Positions 10,281-18,497 of a stretch of DNA of 64,000 nt are shown piece by piece. The notes below the pieces were generated by a model, which was not told the origin of the DNA, searched no databases, and saw only the letters and a list, made by a program, of their open reading frames with translations. Both the position numbers and the translations under genes were made by a program. The DNA lies in contig NZ_PGTO01000001.1 of NCBI RefSeq assembly GCF_003284725.1, positions 372,001 to 436,000 of the forward strand, in the 5' to 3' direction. The first letter of the stretch is position 1. Each line of letters opens with the position of its first letter. Source of the stretch: Paramagnetospirillum kuznetsovii. GTDB taxonomy: Bacteria > Pseudomonadota > Alphaproteobacteria > Rhodospirillales > Magnetospirillaceae.

Positions 10281-11072
10281 CTACTTCCCCTCGCCGGCCA
10301 TCAGCGGCGCGTAGCGGGCGACGATGCGGTCGTATTCGCCGCTGGCCCTCAGCTTGCCCAGACCGCGATTGAAGGCGTCGCGCAGGTCGGGGTCGCGGAA
10401 GGCGACCCGGTATTCGGTGGGCGGGAACAAGGCGTGCAGCCGGATAGGCTGCGTGGTGTCGGTCTTGGCGGTCACCTCGGGCAGGCGGGAAAACCACGCG
10501 AAGATGTTGCGGTCGGCGATCACCACGTCGATCCGGTCATGAAACAGCATGGTGGGTTGGATGATCTGCCGGGATTCCTCGCGATAGGTCGGGTTGGCGT
10601 CGGCGATGGCCTTGAAGTCGGGCCCCAGATAGGTGGCGGCGCGCTGGAAGGCGAGGATGGACTTTCCCGTCAGATCAGCCAGCCGGTCGATCTTCAGATC
10701 GCGCGAGGCCAGGGTGATGGCGTAGTTCCGATAGGTGATGTAGACGTCGGAATAGCTGGCGCTCTTGATGCCGGTTTCCATGCGCTGGGTCAGGGCGGCG
10801 TCGGTCTGCCCGGCTTCCAGCTCCTTCAGCAGGCGGCCCAAGGGGCCGTAATGGGGAAGCATGACATGGCCCTCCAGGGCCAGCGCCTGCTTGGCGATGT
10901 CGAACTCCATGCCGCGATTTTCTTCGGGAATCACATAGGGCGACAGCGACAGGCCGATGGCGACGTTGACGTCGCGGGCCTGGGCGATTCCGGCCGTCCA
11001 GGCGAACGCCATCATGGCGACGGCGGCGGTCTTGATCCAAATGCGGCGGGGAAGAGGTGGGAGACCGGACAA
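10281..11072 (-). CDS. Periplasmic solute-binding protein (family 3 type)
   Basis: A secreted SBP_bac_3-like protein. A signal peptide (RRIWIKTAAVAMMAFAW ending in AQA) precedes a binding fold starting at RDVNVAIGLSLSPYVIPEE. TGKSILAFQRAATYLGP and FNRGLGKLRASGEYDRIVARY are typical of amino-acid/ectoine-type binding proteins. No ABC permease or ATPase is adjacent, so it may be an orphan receptor. The N-terminus is uncertain. The open frame runs through the SRP RNA gene; TTG at 11070-11072 is the first normal start that includes a positively charged n-region, but it lies inside ffs. ATT 11040-11042 or ATG 11013-11015 are alternatives. Confidence 0.75.
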   Translation of the reverse strand: MSGLPPLPRRIWIKTAAVAMMAFAWTAGIAQARDVNVAIGLSLSPYVIPEENRGMEFDIAKQALALEGHVMLPHYGPLGRLLKELEAGQTDAALTQRMETGIKSASYSDVYITYRNYAITLASRDLKIDRLADLTGKSILAFQRAATYLGPDFKAIADANPTYREESRQIIQPTMLFHDRIDVVIADRNIFAWFSRLPEVTAKTDTTQPIRLHALFPPTEYRVAFRDPDLRDAFNRGLGKLRASGEYDRIVARYAPLMAGEGK

Positions 11073-11154
11073 CGACCCGGACCGAAAATCGTTACGGCTG
11101 CTTCCTTCCGGACCTGACCGGGTTGGCGACAAGTCCGTCCGTCGCCGATCTCCC
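11059..11154 (-). ncRNA. ffs: Signal recognition particle RNA (small bacterial 4.5S type)
   Basis: Read on the minus strand, the 96 nt begin GGGAGA and end TCTCCC, which pair to close a long hairpin. The apical part contains GGTCAGGTCCGGAAGGAAGC, the nearly invariant SRP RNA tetraloop/symmetric-loop region that binds Ffh M-domain. The size matches the small alphaproteobacterial SRP RNA. It works with Ffh and FtsY to target membrane proteins. A promoter lies exactly upstream (11161-11190). Confidence 0.93.
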
Positions 11155-11160
11155 GCCGGG

Positions 11161-11190
11161 AAAATACGGACTCCGGGGCCCATATTGCAA
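11161..11190 (-). promoter_or_regulatory. Promoter of the SRP RNA gene
   Basis: On the minus strand TTGCAA (11185-11190) and TATTTT (11161-11166) are spaced by 18 nt, and the -10 ends 6 nt before the RNA 5' end at 11154. The spacing is right for a sigma70-type promoter, and no coding sequence intervenes. Confidence 0.65.
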
Positions 11191-11355
11191 GCCCAATACC
11201 GACGCACCGATGAAATCTTCATCGGCGCGGAGTTGCGGGCAAGGCCCGGCGCGCCCGTCGGCTTCGCCAACATACGAATGTTTGCACGCCTGCGCGTGCG
11301 TGGCGCGGGAGCCAAGCTGCCGGAGGCAGCGCCCGGCGATTGAGGGGCGGTGAAA

Positions 11356-12021
11356 TCAGATTCCAAAGGACTGCCCCAAGAAGCGAAGCGCCAGTTGGGC
11401 GCCGTGGCCGTCGATGCCGTGGCCGAGGCCGGGGCGCAATTCGGTCAGCACCGGCACGCCCACGGCGGTCAATGCCTTTTCCGCCGTCGGCAGGCTGGCG
11501 GGATTGACGACCTCGTCGTCCTCGCCATGCACCAGCAGGACACGCGGGCGGGCGGTGATTTCGTGGGGAAGCGAGGCGGCGTCCACCAGGGCGCCGGAAA
11601 ATCCCACCACGGCGGCGGGCGCCTTGGCGCGACGCAATGCCACGTGCAGCGCCATCATGGTGCCCTGGCTGAATCCCACCAGGGCCAGATCGGACTCGCC
11701 GACCCCCCATTTGACCAGTTGATCGTCGATGAAGGCGTCCAGGATGGGGGCGGTGGCGCGCACGCCGTCGGCGATCACCGAAGGGGTGCGGTCGGACAGG
11801 CTGAACCATTGGCGGCCGAACGGCGCCATGTCGAATTCCTGGGGCGCGTCGGGCGCCACGAAGGCGGCGTCGGGCAGGATGGAGGCGAAGAACGGGGCCA
11901 GTTCGATCAGGTCGCTGCCATCGACGCCGACGCCGTGCAGCAGGACCACCAGTTGCGCTGCCGGGCCGCCCGAGGCGGGTTCCACGCTGGGGCCGGTCAA
12001 AGGGGCTGAATTCGGCGGCAT
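11356..12021 (-). CDS. Phospholipase/carboxylesterase family alpha/beta hydrolase
   Basis: A 221-aa cytosolic serine hydrolase of the phospholipase/carboxylesterase (YpfH/Abhydrolase_2) family. The oxyanion-side motif VVLLHGVGVDG is near residue 26. The nucleophile elbow is GFSQG (~116), the Asp is in HGEDDEVV (~167) and the His in GLGHGIDGHG (~201). The natural substrate of these enzymes is often unknown; short-chain esters are typical. It is divergent from gluQ. Confidence 0.88.
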   Translation of the reverse strand: MPPNSAPLTGPSVEPASGGPAAQLVVLLHGVGVDGSDLIELAPFFASILPDAAFVAPDAPQEFDMAPFGRQWFSLSDRTPSVIADGVRATAPILDAFIDDQLVKWGVGESDLALVGFSQGTMMALHVALRRAKAPAAVVGFSGALVDAASLPHEITARPRVLLVHGEDDEVVNPASLPTAEKALTAVGVPVLTELRPGLGHGIDGHGAQLALRFLGQSFGI

Positions 12022-12095
12022 GGGGCCTCCTGTGGAACTAGAACGAGTCGAACATTATGATAAGGTAGGACCACTGTCACCAACCCATTCGGCAA

Positions 12096-12938
12096 ATGGC
12101 CGTGATCATTACCCGCTTTGCTCCCAGTCCCACCGGCGCGTTGCATCTCGGCCACGCCCATTCCGCCCTGTTCGCGCATCAGGAGGCGAGGCGAGCCGGT
12201 GGGCGGTTCCTGCTGCGGATCGAGGATATCGACCCGACCCGCTGCCGTCCCGAATTCACCCGCGCCATCCTGACGGATCTCGCCTGGCTGGGACTGGACT
12301 GGGAGGAGCCGGTGCGGATTCAGTCGGAGCATTTCGACGATTACCGCACCGCCCTGGCGCGGCTGGACGAGGCGGGGCTGCTCTATCCCTGCTTTTGCAC
12401 CCGCAAGGACATCGCCCGCGAGATCGAGGGCGCCGGTCACGCTCCCCATGGCCCCGATGGAGCGGTATATCCTGGCACCTGCCGCGCCCTGTCGGCTTCG
12501 GAGCGGGCCGAGCGCAAGGCGGCGGGAGAAACATACGCCCTGCGGCTGGACATGGCCGAGGCCGTTCGGCGGAGCGGAGACCTGCACTGGCGCGACCGCA
12601 AGGCGGGAATCGTCACCGCCCGGCCCGATCTGTTCGGCGACGTGGTGCTGGCCCGCAAGGACAGCCCGGCCAGCTATCATCTGGCGGTGACGGTGGACGA
12701 CGCCCTGCAGGGCGTGACCCTGGTCACGCGGGGCGAGGATCTGTTCGACGCCACCCATATCCACCGCATACTGCAATGGCAGTTGAGGCTCGCGACCCCT
12801 GATTACGCCCATCATCCGCTGCTGGTGGACGCGTCGGGACGGCGCTACGCCAAACGCGACAGGGCGCTGACGCTTGGGGCTTTGCGCGCGGCGGGCAAGA
12901 CGGTGGACGAGGTGCGAGGGATGGCGAGGATGGATTAG
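12096..12938 (+). CDS. gluQ: Glutamyl-Q tRNA(Asp) synthetase
   Basis: GluQ-RS attaches glutamate to the queuosine at position 34 of tRNA-Asp. The 280-aa product is a GluRS catalytic domain without the anticodon-binding half, the hallmark of the family. FAPSPTGALHLGHAHSA carries the HIGH-like motif, LRIEDIDPTR follows, the KMSKS equivalent is RYAKRDRALT, and a zinc site is formed by CFC (~residue 99) with the later YPGTC. Its length is normal. It stands alone on the plus strand, divergent from the esterase. Confidence 0.93.
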   Translation: MAVIITRFAPSPTGALHLGHAHSALFAHQEARRAGGRFLLRIEDIDPTRCRPEFTRAILTDLAWLGLDWEEPVRIQSEHFDDYRTALARLDEAGLLYPCFCTRKDIAREIEGAGHAPHGPDGAVYPGTCRALSASERAERKAAGETYALRLDMAEAVRRSGDLHWRDRKAGIVTARPDLFGDVVLARKDSPASYHLAVTVDDALQGVTLVTRGEDLFDATHIHRILQWQLRLATPDYAHHPLLVDASGRRYAKRDRALTLGALRAAGKTVDEVRGMARMD

Positions 12939-12965
12939 AGAGAGGAGCGGCGCCCTTTTCCTGTT

Positions 12966-13068
12966 CGTCATTCCCGCGAAAGCGGGAATCCATGTGCCCA
13001 CGGGCTCTCTTTATCGGTCGGTGCAGGGTATTGCCGACCATGGACCCCCGCCTTCGCGGGGGTGACGA
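12966..13068. repeat. Pair of GC-rich palindromic intergenic elements
   Basis: Two hairpins lie between convergent gluQ and ubiB. The first is ATTCCCGC-GAAA-GCGGGAAT at 12970-12989 in the widespread context CGTCATTCCCGCGAAAGCGG. The second is a 7-bp stem CCCCCGC...GCGGGGG at 13045-13062, followed by TGACGATG, which looks like the inverted end of the same element family. Together they form a roughly 100-bp inverted unit, probably a dispersed REP/MITE-like repeat that may also stop transcription from both sides. Confidence 0.7.
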
Positions 13069-13091
13069 TGTAATGGGGCCGTTGCGCCTGA

Positions 13092-14633
13092 TTATTTCAG
13101 GATCAGCAGCGCCGCCAGGATAGCGGCCAGGATCCAGGGCAGCATGGCGCCGCCGGGCGTCTTGCGCCGCTGGTCGCCGAACATGGTCTTGACCGTGTCG
13201 GGATGCAGTTTCAGGCCCTGATTGACCAGCATGGAATAGGTCTTCTCGGTATCGGCCAGCAGGCGCGGCAGGCGTTCCAGCGAATAGACCACATTGGTGA
13301 CGGTTTCCCGTACCTTGGCCTGGGGGCCGAGATTCTCGCGCATCCAGCCCTCGATCAGCGGCTGGGCCAATTGCCACATATTGATATGGGGGTCGAGGAT
13401 GCGGCCCACCCCCTCGGCCACCAGCATGCTCTTTTGCAGCAGCAGCAACTGGGGCTGGGTCTCCATGGCGAAGGTCTCGGTGACCTGGAACAACTGCCCC
13501 AGCAGTTTTGCGATGGAAATCTCGTGCAGCGGGCGGCCCAGGATCGGCTCGGCGATGGAGCGGCAGGCCTGGGTGAAGGAATCGATGCTCTGGTCGGCGG
13601 GCACGTATCCGGCGGCGAAATGAACCTCGGCCACCTTGCGGAAATCGCCCGACAGGAAGCCCAGCAGCATTTCGCCCAGGAAGCGCCGGGTGCTTTGGTC
13701 GACCCGGCCCATGATGCCGAAATCCACCGCGATCAATTCGCCCTTGGCGCCGATGAACAGATTGCCGGGATGCATGTCGGCATGGAAGAAGCCGTCGCGG
13801 AACACCTGCTTGAACATGGCCTCGGCCGCCTTGGCCAGGATGCCCACCGGGTCGTGTCCGGCATCGCGCAGGCGGTCCACCTCGTCCACCGGAATGCCCG
13901 CCACCCGCTCCAGGGTCAAAAGGCGCTTGCCGGTGCGCAGCCAGTCCACCTCGGGCACCATGAAATTGTCGTCGCCCATGAAGTTTTCCGCCAGTTCGGC
14001 CGCCGCGGCGGCCTCGAAGCGCAGGTCCATCTCCAGGGTGACGGAATCCTCGAAGGTCTTGACGGTTTCCACCGGCTTCAGGCGGCGGATGCGCGGCAGG
14101 GCGAACTCGGCCCATTCCGCCAGCCAATACAGCAGGTCGATATCGCGGTGGAACTTGGCCTCGACGCCGGGGCGCAGCACCTTGACCGCCACCTCGCGGC
14201 CCTCGGTGGTGATGGCGAAATGGACCTGGGCGATGGAGGCCGCCGCCACCGGAGTGTCGTCGAAGGCGGAATAATGCTGGGCGACCGGGCCGCCCAGGTC
14301 TTCCTCGATGATCCGGCGCGCCTCGTGGGCGGGGAAGGGTGGCAGCTTGTCCTGCAGGCCGGACAGATCGGCCGCCATCTCCTCGCCCAGCAGGTCGGCG
14401 CGGGTGGACAGGGCCTGGCCCAGCTTGATGAAGGAAGGGCCAAGCTCGGTCAGGGCGTCGGCCAGACGCTGGCCGGGGCGACCGGTGCTTAAGGAGGGCT
14501 TGCCGCCGCGCAGCAGCGACGACAGATGGCGGGCCATGGGCACCAGCTCTTCCAGCAGGAACAGCGCGTCGTGGCGCGCCAGAACCCGGCCGATGGTGAG
14601 CAGGCGGTTGAGATTCTTGACAGACCGGATCAC
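13092..14633 (-). CDS. ubiB: Ubiquinone biosynthesis protein UbiB (atypical kinase/ATPase)
   Basis: UbiB is a membrane-bound ABC1/ADCK-family protein required for coenzyme Q synthesis, probably as an ATPase that mobilises Q intermediates. The 513-aa product shows the KxGQ block FIKLGQALSTR, the alanine-rich loop AAASIAQVH, the catalytic-loop region FFHADMHPGN and the metal-binding AVDFGIMG. It ends in a C-terminal hydrophobic tail (MLPWILAAILAALLILK). GTG 14631-14633 overlaps the ubiE stop (GTGA), so I prefer it to the TTG at 14640-14642. Confidence 0.93.
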   Translation of the reverse strand: MIRSVKNLNRLLTIGRVLARHDALFLLEELVPMARHLSSLLRGGKPSLSTGRPGQRLADALTELGPSFIKLGQALSTRADLLGEEMAADLSGLQDKLPPFPAHEARRIIEEDLGGPVAQHYSAFDDTPVAAASIAQVHFAITTEGREVAVKVLRPGVEAKFHRDIDLLYWLAEWAEFALPRIRRLKPVETVKTFEDSVTLEMDLRFEAAAAAELAENFMGDDNFMVPEVDWLRTGKRLLTLERVAGIPVDEVDRLRDAGHDPVGILAKAAEAMFKQVFRDGFFHADMHPGNLFIGAKGELIAVDFGIMGRVDQSTRRFLGEMLLGFLSGDFRKVAEVHFAAGYVPADQSIDSFTQACRSIAEPILGRPLHEISIAKLLGQLFQVTETFAMETQPQLLLLQKSMLVAEGVGRILDPHINMWQLAQPLIEGWMRENLGPQAKVRETVTNVVYSLERLPRLLADTEKTYSMLVNQGLKLHPDTVKTMFGDQRRKTPGGAMLPWILAAILAALLILK

Positions 14634-15388
14634 AGGCGCCAACCGGAATGAATGGCGGCGATGCCGGCCGACAGGTTGCGCACCGTCACTTGGTCGAACC
14701 CCGCCTCGCGGATCAGGGCGGCCAGTTCCTCCTGGGGCGGGAATTTGCGGATGCTTTCCACCAGATACTGATAGGCGTCGCGGTTGCCGGTGACCATCTC
14801 GCCCACCTTGGGCAGCAGATTGAAGGAATAACTGTCATAGGCCTGCTTCAGCCCCGGCACGATGACATGGCTGAATTCCAGGCACATGAAGCGCCCACCC
14901 GGCTTGAGCACCCGGAAGGCCTCCTTGATGGCCCGGTCCCAATGGGTGACGTTGCGCAGGCAGAAGGCGATGGTGTAGCGGTCGACGCTACGGTCAGGCA
15001 CCGGCAGGGATTCGGCGTTGCCGCACACCCAGGTCAGCGGGCCTTGAATATTGCGGTCGATGGCGCGGTCGCGCCCGACGGCCAGCATCTCGCGATTGAT
15101 GTCGCAGACGGTGACCGGGCCGCCGCCGCGCTTCTTCCAGCCAAAGGCGATATCGCCGGTTCCTCCCCCCACGTCCAGCAGGGTCTGGTTGGGCTGGGGC
15201 CGCAGGGCGTCGAGGAAGGCGGCCTTCCACAGACGATGGACGCCCATGCTCATCAGGTCGTTCATCAGGTCGTATTTGGACGCCACCGAATCGAAGACGC
15301 CGCGCACCAGCGAGACCTTCTCGTCCTCCGCCACGGTGCGGAAGCCGAAATGGGTGGTGCCGTCGGAGTGATGCTGCTGTGTCGTCAT
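14630..15388 (-). CDS. ubiE: Ubiquinone/menaquinone methyltransferase UbiE
   Basis: UbiE is the C-methyltransferase for 2-methoxy-6-polyprenyl-benzoquinol (and demethylmenaquinol where present). The 252-aa product has the SAM motif LLDVGGGTGDIAF (~residue 70), the family segment NDLMSMGVHRLWK, and the C-terminal QVTVRNLSAGIAAIHSGWRL. It overlaps ubiB by four bases, forming a two-gene quinone operon. Confidence 0.95.
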   Translation of the reverse strand: MTTQQHHSDGTTHFGFRTVAEDEKVSLVRGVFDSVASKYDLMNDLMSMGVHRLWKAAFLDALRPQPNQTLLDVGGGTGDIAFGWKKRGGGPVTVCDINREMLAVGRDRAIDRNIQGPLTWVCGNAESLPVPDRSVDRYTIAFCLRNVTHWDRAIKEAFRVLKPGGRFMCLEFSHVIVPGLKQAYDSYSFNLLPKVGEMVTGNRDAYQYLVESIRKFPPQEELAALIREAGFDQVTVRNLSAGIAAIHSGWRL

Positions 15389-15399
15389 GGCCGCGCACC

Positions 15400-16557
15400 T
15401 TAGCCCCGATTGTCCGGGCTGTCACGTCCGTCCCATCGCCAGCGCCCGTCAAGCGCTCCCCAGGACGGGCAGCCCAGTTGGGTGAGCGTGCGGCGCAGGT
15501 CCGACGCCAGCAATTCCACCGCGCGGGCAGCCCCCGCCTGGCCTCCGGCGGCGGCGCCGTAGTAGAAGCTGCGGCCGCTGAACACGAAATCGGCCCCCAT
15601 CACCCGGGCGCGGGCCATGTCCTCGCCGGACCGGATGCCGCTGTCCATCACCACCACCGGGCCTGGGCCGATTTCCGCCCGAATGGCGGCCAGGGCGTCG
15701 ATGGCGGCGGGGGCGGAATCCTGCTGGCGGCCACCATGGTTGGACACCCAGATTCCGTCGGCGCCCGCGTCCAGCGCCAGGGCGGCGTCCTCGGGGGCCA
15801 GGATGCCCTTGATCAGCATCTTGCCCGGCCATAATTGGCGGAAATGGCGGATGTCGTCCCAGCCGAGGTCGTCCTTGATCTGGGACGAGATGAAGGCGGT
15901 CAGCGTCTGGCCGTCCACTTCGCCCGAATAGCGGGCCAGATTGGGAAAGCCGGGCGAGCCGTGACGGGCGGTGGCCAGCGCCCAGGCGGGATGGGTCAGT
16001 ACCTCCCAGGCGAAGCGCGGGCCGGGGCGGAACGGCAGGACGAAGCGGTTGCGAACATCGCGACGGCGGTCGCCCGCCATGGGCACGTCCACGGTCACCG
16101 CCATGACCCGGATACCGGCGGCCCAGGCGCGTTCCAGCAGGTCGCGGTTGATCTCGGGCTTGCGCGATGCGTAAAGCTGGAACCAGGCGTTGCCCCCAGC
16201 CGCTTGCGCGATGTCTTCCAGCGCGGTGGTCGAGACCGTGCTGGCCACCATGGGGAGGTCGTGGCGTTTGGCCTCGGCCGCCAGGGCGAGATCGGCCCCC
16301 GGCCACAGCAAGCCGCCCATGCCCACTGGGGCGATGCCGAAGGGCTGGGCGTAGCGGCGGCCGAACAGCTCGGCCGAACAGTCCGGCCTGACGCCGGTGC
16401 AAAAGCGTGGCTTCAGCAGCACGGAGTCCAGCCGTTCCCGATTGCGGCGCAGGCCGCCTTCCTCGCCCGAGCCGCCGTCCAGATAGCCCCAGGCGAAGGC
16501 GGGAATGCGGCGCTTGGCTCGCCGGGCCAGGTCATGGATGCAGCTCAGGGATCGCAA
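15400..16557 (-). CDS. FMN-dependent alpha-hydroxyacid dehydrogenase (LldD-like)
   Basis: An FMN-dependent enzyme of the L-lactate dehydrogenase/glycolate oxidase/mandelate dehydrogenase family. The protein begins with an FMN-binding block AFAWGYLDGG and contains PVGMGGLLWPGADLALAAEA. It also has LIKGILAPEDAALALDAGAD and the catalytic-His region VSNHGGRQQDSAPA. The substrate cannot be set from sequence; L-lactate is plausible. TTG 16555-16557, with AGGAG 9-10 nt upstream, fits the family start better than the ATG at 16588-16590. The gene lies 11 nt downstream of nothing else on this strand and 11 nt before ubiE. Confidence 0.85.
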   Translation of the reverse strand: MRSLSCIHDLARRAKRRIPAFAWGYLDGGSGEEGGLRRNRERLDSVLLKPRFCTGVRPDCSAELFGRRYAQPFGIAPVGMGGLLWPGADLALAAEAKRHDLPMVASTVSTTALEDIAQAAGGNAWFQLYASRKPEINRDLLERAWAAGIRVMAVTVDVPMAGDRRRDVRNRFVLPFRPGPRFAWEVLTHPAWALATARHGSPGFPNLARYSGEVDGQTLTAFISSQIKDDLGWDDIRHFRQLWPGKMLIKGILAPEDAALALDAGADGIWVSNHGGRQQDSAPAAIDALAAIRAEIGPGPVVVMDSGIRSGEDMARARVMGADFVFSGRSFYYGAAAGGQAGAARAVELLASDLRRTLTQLGCPSWGALDGRWRWDGRDSPDNRG

Positions 16558-16747
16558 CGGCGCTTCTCCTCGCGGGATTCTCCGCACCATGGTTCCTACC
16601 CGCCCCGGTCCCGTCTTGCAATGGGGGGATAGGCCAGCGTCCCGTGTGCGGCTTTTCTACCCTTGGCATTCGGTATATGCTGTTTTGGTGGGACGATCAG
16701 ACCGTCAGGCCAAAGTCCGACGCTCGTCGCAAGGAGTTGATCGGTTT

Positions 16748-18358
16748 ATGCCTGGAATTCGCGGTGAACGGCGATTTCCGCGTCGGGTCTGGCTGACCGG
16801 GGCGATCATGGCCGCCTTCGTCATTTCGTTCGGGGTCTATGTCTATTCGGAAAAGCAGATCGATCGCGCCAACGAGCAGCGCTACCAGTCCTACAAGCTG
16901 GCCGATGAATTGCGGCAGTCGTCGGACGATCTGACCCGTATGGTGCGCACCTATGTGGTGACCGGCGATCCTGCCTACAAACAGGCATTCCTGGACATTC
17001 TCGACATCCGCGAGGGGCTTCGGCTCAGGCCCGAGACCTATGGCGGCATCTATTGGGATTTCGCCTTGCTTGATCCTCGGTTCGTCCGGCCCGCCAAAGG
17101 TCCGGGAATCTCACTGTTGGATATGATGCGCCAAGTCGGCTTCACCGAGGACGAACTTCGCAAACTGGGCGAGGCCAAGGCCAGTTCCGACGACCTGACC
17201 AACCGCGAGTTCGAGGCCATGGCCCTGATGGAATCCGCTGAATCGGAAGAAGGGGCCGACCGCATGCGCGCCATCGCGATGGTGCATGACGAAACCTATC
17301 ATCGGGCCAAAATGGCCATCATGGATCCCATCAACGCGTTCTACGACATGGTGGAGCGGCGGACCCTGGCCAATGTCCAGCGGGCCGAGGTGGTGGCGGT
17401 GATCATGCGATTGGTGTTCGTCGCCTTCACTGTCGCGGTCGTGGTCTTTCTCTGGCGGACCTACGCGGAATCGCGGGCCATCCTGGGCGGCTCGGTCCAG
17501 GATGTTCATGCCCGGATCACCAGGATCGGCGAGGGTGATTTCTCGGTTTCCGACACCGATGTCCAAGACGGCAGTGTGGTGGGCGGTTTGGCCCGGATGG
17601 CCGCGAGATTGGAAGCCACCGAGGCCGATCGCCTGCGCGCGGCCGCCGAGTTGAAGGACAGGAACGACGACCTGCGGCGATCCAACGCCGATCTCGAGCA
17701 ATTCGCCTATGTGGCGTCGCACGATCTGCAGACGCCCCTGCGCAACATCGTGAGCTATACCCAGTTGCTGGAGCGTCGCTACAAGGGGCAATTGGATGCC
17801 GATGCCGACGACTTCATCGGCTTTGTCGTCGACAATACGAAGAAGATGACGCGGCTGATCCGCGATCTGTTGGAGTATTCGCGCGCGTCCCGTCAATCGG
17901 AACCACTGACGCTCATCTCGGCGGACGTGGCGATGGCCGAGGTGTTGGCCATCTTCAAGCCGGATGTGGAGCGGGCGGGCGTCCAGGTCGAGGTCGGGCC
18001 GCTTCCGTCGGTGATGGCGGTGCAGTCCCATTTGGTCAGCCTGTTCCAGAACCTGCTGGGCAATGCCATCAAGTATCGCGCCGACGACCGGCCGTCGCGG
18101 ATTTCCGTCATGGCGGAACGGGTGTCCCCCCATCAATGGCGCTTCATCATCGCCGACAACGGCATCGGCATCGAGGCGCAGTATCACGACAAGATCTTCG
18201 AGATCTTCCAGCGACTCAATCCCGCCGCCGAGACCGAGGGCACCGGAATCGGCCTGACCCTGTGCCGTCGAATCGTGCATCGCTTCGGCGGTCAGATCTG
18301 GGTGGAGTCCGAACCGGGTCAGGGCACCAGGATCGTGTTCATCCTGAAGGGCGGCTGA
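16748..18358 (+). CDS. Membrane sensor histidine kinase
   Basis: A 536-aa sensor kinase. A first membrane segment (about residues 15-32) is followed by a ~200-residue exported sensor region, a second membrane segment (VIMRLVFVAFTVAVVVFLW), and a HAMP-like linker with a short coiled coil. HisKA follows, with the phospho-acceptor His in VASHDLQTPLRN. The ATPase has N box NAIKYRAD, G1 DNGIGIE and G2 GTGIGLTLC. The domain order and DLQTPLR motif resemble phytochrome-like/CHASE-type kinases. No response regulator is adjacent. ATG 16748 is preceded by AAGGAG at 16731-16736; the longer open frame upstream overlaps the divergent gene and is not used. Confidence 0.87.
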   Translation: MPGIRGERRFPRRVWLTGAIMAAFVISFGVYVYSEKQIDRANEQRYQSYKLADELRQSSDDLTRMVRTYVVTGDPAYKQAFLDILDIREGLRLRPETYGGIYWDFALLDPRFVRPAKGPGISLLDMMRQVGFTEDELRKLGEAKASSDDLTNREFEAMALMESAESEEGADRMRAIAMVHDETYHRAKMAIMDPINAFYDMVERRTLANVQRAEVVAVIMRLVFVAFTVAVVVFLWRTYAESRAILGGSVQDVHARITRIGEGDFSVSDTDVQDGSVVGGLARMAARLEATEADRLRAAAELKDRNDDLRRSNADLEQFAYVASHDLQTPLRNIVSYTQLLERRYKGQLDADADDFIGFVVDNTKKMTRLIRDLLEYSRASRQSEPLTLISADVAMAEVLAIFKPDVERAGVQVEVGPLPSVMAVQSHLVSLFQNLLGNAIKYRADDRPSRISVMAERVSPHQWRFIIADNGIGIEAQYHDKIFEIFQRLNPAAETEGTGIGLTLCRRIVHRFGGQIWVESEPGQGTRIVFILKGG

Positions 18359-18411
18359 GTGGCCAGGGTGCATCAGCTTCAAGCTGACGCACTCTGGGAT
18401 TCCGTCTGTAC

Positions 18412-18430
18412 GAAAAAGCTTTGCTTTTTC
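18412..18430 (+). terminator. Possible hairpin terminator after the sensor kinase
   Basis: GAAAAAGC-TTT-GCTTTTTC forms an 8-bp stem with a three-base loop about 50 nt after the kinase stop, ending in a run of five T. The stem has few G-C pairs, so this is a moderate candidate. It would serve the convergent RlmJ-like gene as well. Confidence 0.45.
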
Positions 18431-18497
18431 AGGGCTCAAGCGCCGCTCGGGCGTGCGCGTTTTTCGACTTTCCGATTCAGCTTTGGTGCGAAAAACT

